Shown: positions 43,380-50,962 of the stretch, in pieces
Position numbering within the stretch: position 1 is the first letter of the stretch
Layout of the letters: each line of letters starts with the position of its first letter
Source: CAWIHS01 sp963836005
GTDB taxonomy: Bacteria; Pseudomonadota; Gammaproteobacteria; GRL18
NCBI GenBank assembly: GCA_963836005.1
Contig: CAWIHS010000001.1
Coordinates: 558,001-622,000 of the forward strand
Length of the DNA: 64,000 nt
Reading direction: 5' to 3'
Made by a program: the position numbers and the translations under genes
Notes under the pieces: generated by a model
Database searches by the model: none
What the model was told of the DNA's origin: nothing
Seen by the model: the letters and a program-made list of their open reading frames with translations, nothing else

Positions 43380-44087
43380 ATGATTAAAAATATGAAACGA
43401 TTTACTCTAACCGCTTTAATTACCCCTCTTATGATCTCTTCTCCCCTGCTCCAGGCAGCCGAATTAACGACCGTACAGCAGCAGGCCAGCTATGCCATTG
43501 GCGTTAACTTTGCCCGAACAATTCAACAACAACAGGTAGACGTTGATAGCGTTGCCCTGATGGCGGGTCTTGAGGATGCATTAAAAGGTTCCAGCCTGGC
43601 ATTAACTCCGGAGCAGATGAAATCGGCTTCCAGAGAATATCTTACCGAATTACAGCAAAAGCAGGCCAAAGTACTGGCAGAACAGGCTGAAGCCAACAAA
43701 AAACAGGGCGAGGCGTTTCTGGCTGACAATAAAAACAAAGCGGGTATTGTAACGCTTGAAAGCGGTCTGCAATACAAGGTGATCAAGAGCGGTAGCGGTG
43801 AACAACCCAAATTGAAGGATACTGTTACCACGCATTATCGCGGTACACTGATAGACGGTACGGAATTTGACAGTTCCTATTCTCGTAATAAGCCGACCAG
43901 CTTTCCCGTGTCTGGCGTAATAAAAGGCTGGACAGAAGCCTTGCAGTTAATGCATATAGGTGATAAATGGCAGTTATTTGTACCTGCAGACCTGGCCTAT
44001 GGCAAACAGGCCCCCAAGGGAAGTAAAATTGGCCCTAATTCTACTTTAATCTTTGATATTGAATTACTGGAAATAAATAACAAGTAA
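43380..44087 (+). CDS. Periplasmic FKBP-type peptidyl-prolyl isomerase (FkpA/Mip-like)
   Basis: A 235-residue exported protein (signal MKRFTLTALITPLMISSPLLQA shown in part as TLTALITPLMISSPLLQA). The N-terminal dimerisation domain (QQASYAIGVNFARTIQ, helical to 110) precedes the FKBP domain: GLQYKVIKSGSG, VTTHYRGTLIDGTEFDSSYS, FPVSGVIKGWTEALQLMHIG and VPADLAYGKQAPKGSKIGPN with LIFDIELLEI. It helps outer-membrane or periplasmic proteins fold. A second ATG lies nine bases in. Monocistronic. Confidence 0.9.
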   Translation: MIKNMKRFTLTALITPLMISSPLLQAAELTTVQQQASYAIGVNFARTIQQQQVDVDSVALMAGLEDALKGSSLALTPEQMKSASREYLTELQQKQAKVLAEQAEANKKQGEAFLADNKNKAGIVTLESGLQYKVIKSGSGEQPKLKDTVTTHYRGTLIDGTEFDSSYSRNKPTSFPVSGVIKGWTEALQLMHIGDKWQLFVPADLAYGKQAPKGSKIGPNSTLIFDIELLEINNK

Positions 44088-44101
44088 TATCAATTGATCA
44101 G

Positions 44102-44277
44102 GTAATTATTCACAGCATAGTTCATATGCATCAATGCACATGAAAAATCGGGTTTTTGTTGAGCCATATGGACGACTTTAGGCTCTGCCTCTAACCTGCA
44201 TGGAGCAATAATCTGTCTTGTTCAAATACCTGATATCAGGCACTCAGTGCAATATTGCAAACACGTTGAGCAGTTAG
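44102..44277. repeat. MITE-like element, family 1, copy 4
   Basis: Left end GTAATTATTCACAGC, right end ACACGTTGAGCAGTTAG; inside are TTGAGCCATATGGACGAC, GGCTCTGCCTCTAACCTGC and ATACCTGATATCAGGCACTC, matching copy 3. It directly abuts a partial family 2 copy on its right. Confidence 0.65.
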
Positions 44278-44345
44278 TGTACATCCGTTTTTAGATGGCC
44301 ACTTGTAGCACAGGGATGTGCTAACATTTTTAATGATAGGAAATA
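44274..44345 (-). repeat. MITE-like element, family 2, copy D (partial, inverted)
   Basis: On the minus strand it reads CATTAAAAATGTTAGCACAT then CCCTGTGCTACAAGTGGCC and ends in GTACACTAAC, the right half of family 2. The left half is missing. Its inner edge provides the stop codon and last residues of the diguanylate cyclase gene. Confidence 0.65.
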
Positions 44346-45328
44346 ATGTATGTATTCCTGCCATTTTCCTTGGCTGCATATAAATCGGTGTCAGCATGAT
44401 GGTATAATTCATCGGCATTCAGTTCACTTTCAGGTGCAACAACCGCAATACCTGCTGAGAGGGTAGCTTTGTCATGTTCGGAATTATCATCATGGGGTAT
44501 ATTCATACACGCAAAGCTATCCACGACTCGTTTGCCTAACTCATGGGCTCTGCTGCGAGATTCTGCTGAATAAATAATCAGAAATTCTTCACCCCCGATG
44601 CGAAAAGGATAATCATTTGGCCGGCAGCAAAGTTTTATTAAGATATCGGCAAAGGCTTTTAATAACTCGTCCCCCTGCCTGTGTCCATAGGCATCATTAT
44701 ATTTTTTAAAATTATCCATGTCATACATCGCAAACACCAGGTATTTCCTATCCCTTTTTGCCTGTTTGATTTCAAGATCCGCCATCTGCATATAAAACAA
44801 CCGATTATAGAGGTTGGTTAAGCCGTCTGTAATGGCCAGCCTTTTGGCTTCCTGAAGCAGTTCATCTTTTTCTTTAAGTTCACTTAAATCAATATCCAGA
44901 CAATACACTTCCTTTTCGTTGCCAGGCAGCTCGATAATGACATGCTGTGAAAAAACAGGCACCGGCGAGCCGTCTTTGTGCTGCAGTATTAATTCTTGGG
45001 GACTAATAGGAATGCCTTTATTCACCATGTTTGTTATATCTATGATAACTTTTTCCCGCATTGCATCGGGTATAATCAGATCTTCGAGTTGCTGTCCCTG
45101 CGCCTCATCAGGTGTAAATCCATAAAGTTTACTGGAGAAATCGTTCCAGAAGATGATTTCCCGTTTAGTGTTATATCCCTGGATTGCAAGAAAGGGTAAT
45201 TGGCGCACAATAGCATTAATTTTCTGGCTAAAATGTTGTTTGTCCTGCAACAGGCGATCGTAATCCAGCTTGAGTCGAGTGTATTTTTCACGCAGCGTTT
45301 TCAGCTCTTCCCAATATTCATTATTCAT
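44330..45328 (-). CDS. PAS-GGDEF diguanylate cyclase
   Basis: A 332-residue cytosolic protein: a short coiled coil (LREKYTRLKLDYDRLLQ), a PAS domain (about 40-150; IQGYNTKREIIFWNDFSSKL, ELILQHKDGSPVPVFSQHV), and a GGDEF domain (about 165-330). The active loop is FRIGGEEFLII and an inhibitory I-site RPND lies exactly five residues before GGEEF, so c-di-GMP synthesis with product feedback is expected. The signal sensed by PAS is unknown. The C-terminal IISYH and the stop come from the inserted family 2 repeat. Confidence 0.9.
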   Translation of the reverse strand: MNNEYWEELKTLREKYTRLKLDYDRLLQDKQHFSQKINAIVRQLPFLAIQGYNTKREIIFWNDFSSKLYGFTPDEAQGQQLEDLIIPDAMREKVIIDITNMVNKGIPISPQELILQHKDGSPVPVFSQHVIIELPGNEKEVYCLDIDLSELKEKDELLQEAKRLAITDGLTNLYNRLFYMQMADLEIKQAKRDRKYLVFAMYDMDNFKKYNDAYGHRQGDELLKAFADILIKLCCRPNDYPFRIGGEEFLIIYSAESRSRAHELGKRVVDSFACMNIPHDDNSEHDKATLSAGIAVVAPESELNADELYHHADTDLYAAKENGRNTYIISYH

Positions 45329-45493
45329 TTATACTATGCATCCATCATTCTCTAGACCCGCGTTGATTTTGTAAAATAATTCTTGAACGCCACAGTGGTT
45401 AGAATTACAGGAGCCTAACATCCTTAATATTATAACTAATAAAACACTTAAATATATAGGAGTTGACCTACCAGGATGGGAACTGTTAACTAA

Positions 45494-45657
45494 TTAGTTT
45501 ACATCCCTAAATAGGCCATCCTGACTATAATTATAGAACGTAAATGAAAAAGTGCGATTTTTCTTTTGTTGCACTTTCAATGACTTGTCATCATTAAAAT
45601 GATAGCACATCCCTGTATCACCAGTATCGTTCTAAAAACGCATGGACACTACTTAAG
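45494..45657 (+). repeat. MITE-like element, family 2, copy B
   Basis: TTAGTTTACATCCCTAAATA opens it and CATGGACACTACTTAAG closes it. GGCCATCCTGACTATA, CAATGACTTGTCATCATT and GATAGCACATCCCTGT are inside. It occupies most of the gap between the diguanylate cyclase and the following repeat protein; 45329-45493 shows nothing else. Confidence 0.75.
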
Positions 45658-45704
45658 AAATTTTGTACTTTACTATATACTGATATATTGTTATAATTAT
45701 AAAC

Positions 45705-46430
45705 ATGATCTTTACTACGGCTTTTCAACACCCCAATCATCATTTCAGAGCCTTAATGTTTCTGAGCAGTTTTATTGTTATGGGTCTAGTGCTGGCTGAC
45801 GAACATCATTACAAATATCCTTCAGATTCCTATCGCAACAATCAACAAAGTCAGCAAAACGCTTCTGAAAATGTTTTTATTCAGAGCAGCTATTCTCCAG
45901 TTCAATACCGATACGCCCCTTTAACCAAGGAGCCCGGAAGTAACCCCTATTTCCATTCATCAAATTCTTCCAGCCGCTATGCAGCTAAGCTGTATGCGGA
46001 TGATATTGGAGGCCCTTATAAAGCACCTGAATTGAGCAGTGCGGGCTATTCCTACCTTCCCCCCATACAGAAACACGGCAGTAATCCATATTATAGAGAA
46101 CAAAATCACTACGCGATTAATCATGAGCGGTTCACTCAAAAACGGGATCAACAAGAAGAAATAAGCGTTAATATTGATGCAACAAAACACAGCTTACAGC
46201 TTGGTAAAAGTTACACCTATCCGCCATTAACCAAGAAATTAGGGAGTAATCCGATAACCGATGCCAGGCAGTATTATCGCGATACGCAGTCAGAAATATC
46301 AGCTAATATTATTTCCGAGGCAGATCAAAAAAAGTACCGTTACCTGTACTTTTACCAGTCGCAGCCCCGCTACATTGAGTCCGATAATAGCTATATGAGC
46401 TATACAGACACACACCTGATGAGTCACTAA
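45705..46430 (+). CDS. Exported protein with three GSNP repeats, unknown function
   Basis: A 241-residue, Tyr/Ser/Asn-rich protein with a signal-like start (ALMFLSSFIVMGLVLADE). Three repeats share Y-x-Y-x-PP-L/I-x-K-x-x-GSNP: YRYAPLTKEPGSNPY (near 67), YSYLPPIQKHGSNPY (near 112) and YTYPPLTKKLGSNPI (near 170). Spacing is 45-58 residues. It ends YMSYTDTHLMSH. No family recognised; the repeats suggest a surface or matrix role. It directly follows a family 2 repeat. Confidence 0.55.
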   Translation: MIFTTAFQHPNHHFRALMFLSSFIVMGLVLADEHHYKYPSDSYRNNQQSQQNASENVFIQSSYSPVQYRYAPLTKEPGSNPYFHSSNSSSRYAAKLYADDIGGPYKAPELSSAGYSYLPPIQKHGSNPYYREQNHYAINHERFTQKRDQQEEISVNIDATKHSLQLGKSYTYPPLTKKLGSNPITDARQYYRDTQSEISANIISEADQKKYRYLYFYQSQPRYIESDNSYMSYTDTHLMSH

Positions 46431-46440
46431 GTAAGGGAGT

Positions 46441-46968
46441 TTAATCCAGTTTCAGCTGACCATTCTCCACTGGAATACGCTTTCCTGGTTCCTTATCCAT
46501 GCGCACCGTAGCTTGTTCTTCACCTATTTTGTAAGTCACATTATAACCAACTACTTTTTCATGCGGTTCTGTAACTGTTTTACACTGACGTTCAGTAGTA
46601 GTGGTGGTGTTTTTTTGCTGGTTTTTTTCCTGCACCTTTCTGCCTGCATAACCACCCGCAGCTGCACCGGCAACAGTCGCTAACGTCTTTCCTTTGCCAC
46701 CTCCAACCAGGCTACCCAGCACACCTCCAGTTACAGCACCAATAGCAGTACCCGCAATCTTTTTATCATCTTTTGGCTGCACCTGCTCGGTCACGGCAAC
46801 GTCCTCACAGATCTCCTCTGGCTCAGTAACCGTTTCCTTGATTTCTTCAACATTGATCACTTCAGCATATTCCATGGCATCTTGTGCCAACACGAAAGAA
46901 CTGGAGAACACACTGCCAACTGAGGTCACGGCACCAATCACAAGAACTTTTATCATTGAATTGTCCAT
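46441..46968 (-). CDS. Glycine-zipper (17-kDa antigen/SlyB-like) envelope protein
   Basis: A 175-residue protein. I take the ATG at 46968 because AAGGAG lies eight bases before it; an in-frame ATG 36 bases upstream lacks a site. A signal peptide (VLVIGAVTSVGSVFSSSFVLA) precedes an acidic segment and a glycine zipper (about 95-130): GTAIGAVTGGVLGSLVGGGK and GAAAGGYAGRKVQ. The C-terminal EKVVGYNVTYKIGEEQATVR is a common tail of this family. It probably sits in the outer membrane. No lipobox. Confidence 0.75.
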   Translation of the reverse strand: MDNSMIKVLVIGAVTSVGSVFSSSFVLAQDAMEYAEVINVEEIKETVTEPEEICEDVAVTEQVQPKDDKKIAGTAIGAVTGGVLGSLVGGGKGKTLATVAGAAAGGYAGRKVQEKNQQKNTTTTTERQCKTVTEPHEKVVGYNVTYKIGEEQATVRMDKEPGKRIPVENGQLKLD

Positions 46969-47146
46969 ATTAAACTCCTTTGGAAATAAACTGTTTAACC
47001 ACATAAAAATTGTGTTTAGAGGATATTCGTGGCACGATTAACGTGGTCGCCCTCATGCAAGATTTTATTGTAAATCAAGTTAAAAAACAAACTCTGGCAA
47101 GCAAGCAAATAAAATATCTGGCTAACTGTTAACGCTAAACGCTGCT

Positions 47147-48238
47147 TTATTGTACCCGCTTAACGGCAGGCCAATATCGTTCCAGTAGCTTTAAAGCCAG
47201 AACAACATAAAGGCCAGCCATTGAAATAAAAGTAAGCCGAATGACGAAGTTATCAATAAAATCTTTATCTTCGGCTAAACTGCTATTTAATAATAAAATA
47301 ACAGCGATCAGCGCAGATGAAAAATATTTTGCATTGGGCTTGCCCGAAAAAATCATGATGCCAAACAATAAGGTCGTTAATGCAGATAACAGGGAAAAGA
47401 AATGGATTTGTGGAACAGCAAGCAGCAAAAAATAAAATATCAGCGCGGCTGTGCCTCCAATTAAAGTGGATACAACTGAGTTTTGAGCCGCTTCCTTACC
47501 CTTGCTCAATTGCGGGGACAGGGTAAAGATGGCGATAAATATCATCACTACCATCAGGTTTGATAATTGAAAAGTGATAAACATAATGACAATAGGCAAG
47601 ACTACAACTGTGCTTTTTAATGCCATCTCAGCCGCCGTTGAAGAATATTCCCAATTCATTTTTTTTGCCGGAGGATAGACCTGATGTTGCGGATCAGGCA
47701 CCAAAAAATAAGCCAGGTATAGAATAAAAACAGCATACCATCCTGACCAGACAAAGCCCATTGAAAAGCCTATGGCCAGTCCTTCATGCATCGCGGTTAA
47801 CATGGGCATAATCAACAAGGCTAGTAATAACATCAGCGACAACCAGAAGGATGCTCCCCGATTAAGATTATAATAGATATAAAACAGTGCTGGAGCCAGG
47901 AGCAGCAGATAGAGCATTGGATAGGGATAGACAAACAGGGTAAAAACGATGCCCAGAACAAAGGCAAATAATGTCTGCAGCATATTTCTCAGGCCCTTTT
48001 GCAGCGACGGTCTGGGCAGCGGCAAAGATAAAAACACTGTAGTGAAAATTGGCGTCAGCAAAGCTAACGGCCAGTTAATTGCAAAAGCCAGAGTCATGGC
48101 CAGGGTAACACCCAGTGATAAACGCAGGATTCTGACCCGTTGCTGATACTGCAAAACCCGCGTCATAAAAGTTTTTCGAGGCAAGTTTCCAGAACTACCT
48201 TTAGCAGACTTTACCCTGGAAAGGGTTTTAGTAGACAT
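47147..48238 (-). CDS. DUF2955 (FUSC-like) inner-membrane transporter component
   Basis: A 363-residue protein with about ten membrane helices in two groups (LSLGVTLAMTLAFAINWPLA; VIMFITFQLSNLMVVMIFIA). The pattern matches DUF2955 proteins, which resemble the aromatic-acid exporter family and nearly always pair with an HlyD-type adaptor. Its start overlaps the end of that adaptor gene by 11 bases. Together they likely form an efflux system. No outer-membrane channel gene is adjacent. Confidence 0.72.
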   Translation of the reverse strand: MSTKTLSRVKSAKGSSGNLPRKTFMTRVLQYQQRVRILRLSLGVTLAMTLAFAINWPLALLTPIFTTVFLSLPLPRPSLQKGLRNMLQTLFAFVLGIVFTLFVYPYPMLYLLLLAPALFYIYYNLNRGASFWLSLMLLLALLIMPMLTAMHEGLAIGFSMGFVWSGWYAVFILYLAYFLVPDPQHQVYPPAKKMNWEYSSTAAEMALKSTVVVLPIVIMFITFQLSNLMVVMIFIAIFTLSPQLSKGKEAAQNSVVSTLIGGTAALIFYFLLLAVPQIHFFSLLSALTTLLFGIMIFSGKPNAKYFSSALIAVILLLNSSLAEDKDFIDNFVIRLTFISMAGLYVVLALKLLERYWPAVKRVQ

Positions 48239-49424
48239 AAGAAAGCCAGCTTAAAACACGAATCCAGATCCAGCCTATGGAATTGATTATAAAATTATTC
48301 GTGGTATATAACTGCACATCAGCCTGACCGCCTACTCTGCGTAGTCCCTGGGCACTGTCCCCGGTAAAAGTTATAAACACCGGGAATCGCTGAGAATCAC
48401 GCAGCCACCCGGATTTACCTTTGATATCAACCAGCGAGCCTGCTCTGCCGCTGGTTTCATTTTCTACCGCAAAACCAACACTGCTGACTTTGCCCTGAAA
48501 CACTTTACCCGGAGCAATATCCAGAGCAATATCAACAGCATCCCCCTGTTTAATATTAGCGATACTATTTTCACGTAGATCTGCACGGATCCAGATATTT
48601 TGAAAATCAACAAAGGTCATAAGTGGTGTGCCTACTTTAGCATAATGTCCTTCATCGATAAGCAGATTAGTAATTCCACCCAGGGAAGGTGCATAAACAA
48701 CAGTTCTGGCAAGGTTTGTCTGAGCCTGTTTCAGGTCAGCCAGGGCCGAACGCAGCCTGGGGTTATCCTCGCCGGTTGAGCCTAATTCCTGCCTGCTTTT
48801 TTCCAGCTCGGCTTTAGCACTTTCTACACCGGTCTTTGCCTGTTCTATCGCAGCTCTTGCCTTATCACCCTCGGCCAACGACAGCACTTTTTGTTTTTCC
48901 AGTTCAAACACACGTTTACTTTGTTTTATCACATAATCCAGCGTAGTTTTTGCTTCAACCAGTTTTGCCTGAGCTGTTGAGACAGCAGCGGAGCTGGCAC
49001 CAATATCCTGACCCGCTAATTCCACTGCTGATTGCGCACTTTCCAGGGCCAGTTGATAATCAGTGGGATCAATCTTGAATAATACCTGCCCGGCTTTAAC
49101 CTGTTGATTATTTGTTACATTGATTTCAGCTATATTACCAGCCACCTGAGGAACGATGGGCACAATATAAGCCTGAATACGTGCCTGATCGGTCCATGGC
49201 GCGAAACGATCCGCAACAATATACCAGACGAATAAAAGTAATGCGATAATCAAAATAATCTTGGTGATCCGGTGCACCGGATCGGACTTTTTAGCGGAAA
49301 CGGGAACAGTTTCGGCAGCAGATTCAGTCGACTTCAATTCATCATCATCTTCTGCATGATTATCTGAGCATTGCGGGGTTGCTGCTTCTTGGTGTTTGTT
49401 TTTTGCCTGGATTTCTTTGCTCAT
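48228..49424 (-). CDS. HlyD/EmrA-type membrane fusion protein
   Basis: A 398-residue periplasmic adaptor with one N-terminal helix (IILIIALLLFVWYIVADRF). The biotinyl-lipoyl halves are VPQVAGNIAEINVTNNQQVK and VYAPSLGGITNLLIDEGHYA; a coiled coil (about 120-235) separates them. A beta-barrel region (LRENSIANIKQGDAVDIAL) follows. I choose the ATG at 49424, nine bases after AGGAG; the frame continues to 49442. It is coupled to the DUF2955 gene. Confidence 0.82.
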   Translation of the reverse strand: MSKEIQAKNKHQEAATPQCSDNHAEDDDELKSTESAAETVPVSAKKSDPVHRITKIILIIALLLFVWYIVADRFAPWTDQARIQAYIVPIVPQVAGNIAEINVTNNQQVKAGQVLFKIDPTDYQLALESAQSAVELAGQDIGASSAAVSTAQAKLVEAKTTLDYVIKQSKRVFELEKQKVLSLAEGDKARAAIEQAKTGVESAKAELEKSRQELGSTGEDNPRLRSALADLKQAQTNLARTVVYAPSLGGITNLLIDEGHYAKVGTPLMTFVDFQNIWIRADLRENSIANIKQGDAVDIALDIAPGKVFQGKVSSVGFAVENETSGRAGSLVDIKGKSGWLRDSQRFPVFITFTGDSAQGLRRVGGQADVQLYTTNNFIINSIGWIWIRVLSWLSYVY

Positions 49425-49466
49425 TAATTTCTCCTGCTGCATCCCTCTAAGTATTAGTTAGAACTA

Positions 49467-49985
49467 TTATTTCAATGAATTATGCACCATTTTGCGTTCA
49501 TACAGGTCCAGATTAAAAGGCTGTTTGAGTCCCTGAATGACTTTTTGATCACGTTTATAAACATCTTTATAGAACAAAACCTGCCCGTTATCTTCCATTT
49601 CAGCGGTAAAATAAAGCAATAATAGCGGCACAGTCTGTGGCAATATAACATTTCGCAACTGCCCTGAATGGACAATCTCTGCAATAGAAGTCTGATTCCA
49701 CTTAGTTGGATCTTTCATTAACAACTCAACCAGTGACTCATTCGTCCATACCCGCTCATATCCATTTCCTCGATAAAAATCAACGATCAGTTCCGCTGCT
49801 GCTATATCACTTTGGCCCATGATCAATCGATCATATTGAAAAGCTTCCAGCTGTTGGCGTATTAGACTCCGTTCTGAAGCCGATATATTGGCCTGCCCGA
49901 GAAACATGAATAAAATCAGTAGCAGTAAGTGATATAAAGACAAAGATTTACATTTCAATAATATTTCCAACTTCAAGATGCTCAT
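49467..49985 (-). pseudogene. L,D-transpeptidase (LdtD/YcbB-like) with the catalytic centre deleted
   Basis: The 172-residue frame has a signal peptide and an N-terminal segment (DFYRGNGYERVWTNESLVELL) like the scaffold of YcbB-type L,D-transpeptidases, joined near residue 90 to what is normally their extreme C-terminus: ILPQTVPLLLLYFTAEMEDN, GQVLFYKDVYKRDQKVI. Intact proteins have several hundred residues between these blocks, including the YkuD active-site Cys; here they are missing although the frame stays open. No cross-linking activity is possible. A divergent mepK-like gene lies 141 bases away. Confidence 0.6.
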
Positions 49986-50126
49986 AAATTAACGTGGACG
50001 TCTGAAAAACCTGCAAGCATGGCTTTAAGAAATTTATGCGAAGCCAGTCAAACAATTTTGTGTTTAGCTGCATCGCCGGCCCTTTAATGTTTGCCAAAGT
50101 CATTTATTCGTCAGTATAATGCCCCG

Positions 50127-50702
50127 ATGAAAAATGAAAAAATAATAAAAATGCCGCTGCAGCAGCCTTCAAAACGTCAGTTTATAACCGGTATGTTAAC
50201 TTTGCCGCTGTCACTGCATGCTCTGGCTAAAAGTGCACCGATGAAAAGCCCGCGTGAACTGTCTTTTTACCATACTCACACCAGCAAGAATCTGTCTGTC
50301 ATTTATCATGACGGTGAATCACATCTCAAACCTGCATTACAGGAAATAAACCAGTTCTTGAGTGATTTTCGCACTGGAGATGTCCATCCTATCGATGTCC
50401 GTTTGCTTGATGCTCTGTATATATTACAGCAAAAAAGCGCGTTTGAAACCCGAGTTGAAAACAGTTTTGAGGTCATCTCTGCCTTTCGTTCGTCCAAGAC
50501 TAATGACCTGCTAAGAAAGAAAAGCAATGGAGTTGCCAAAGGCAGTTTGCATATGCAGGGTAAAGCCATCGATATACGCCTGAAAGGAGTCAATACCAAA
50601 ACTTTACGGGATATAGCCATGTCCATGAAAGTCGGCGGTGTTGGTTATTATCGCAACGCTGACTTTATTCACCTGGATACAGGCCGGGTTCGCTTCTGGT
50701 AA
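50127..50702 (+). CDS. mepK: DUF882/MepK-like murein endopeptidase
   Basis: A 191-residue exported peptidase of the YcbK family, which in E. coli cuts the 3-3 cross-links made by L,D-transpeptidases. SKRQFITGMLTLPLSLHALA is a Tat-like or Sec-like signal. The metal site is seen in VISAFRSSKTNDLLRKKS, SLHMQGKAIDIRL and ADFIHLDTGRVRFW. The ATG at 50127 is preferred; a TTG-started frame begins at 50091. In E. coli ycbB (ldtD) and ycbK (mepK) are neighbours, as here. Confidence 0.85.
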   Translation: MKNEKIIKMPLQQPSKRQFITGMLTLPLSLHALAKSAPMKSPRELSFYHTHTSKNLSVIYHDGESHLKPALQEINQFLSDFRTGDVHPIDVRLLDALYILQQKSAFETRVENSFEVISAFRSSKTNDLLRKKSNGVAKGSLHMQGKAIDIRLKGVNTKTLRDIAMSMKVGGVGYYRNADFIHLDTGRVRFW

Positions 50703-50902
50703 TCCTTCTAACAAGTACTATTGAACTTCTCCATGTGATGAGTTTTTAATTAGATATCGCTCGCCATGAGAGCTGCTACAGTTTTGTAAATAGAAATCTG
50801 ACTTTAATCATCCAATTTGTAAGGCATTCATAATATAATCAGTAAAAAAACTGAGATCACCAAAATGATTGCTTATCATTATAAATGACCTGTTCAAAAA
50901 AT

Positions 50903-50940
50903 AAAAAGGGGGCAAAATCATTCGATTTTGCCCCCTTTTT
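50903..50940. terminator. Strong bidirectional terminator
   Basis: A perfect 17-bp stem with a 4-base loop: AAAAAGGGGGCAAAATC, ATTC, GATTTTGCCCCCTTTTT. A and T runs at the ends allow termination in both directions, for mepK and the DUF3604 gene. 50703-50902 shows nothing else. Confidence 0.85.
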
Positions 50941-50962
50941 TACGAACATCGATTGTCACTTA

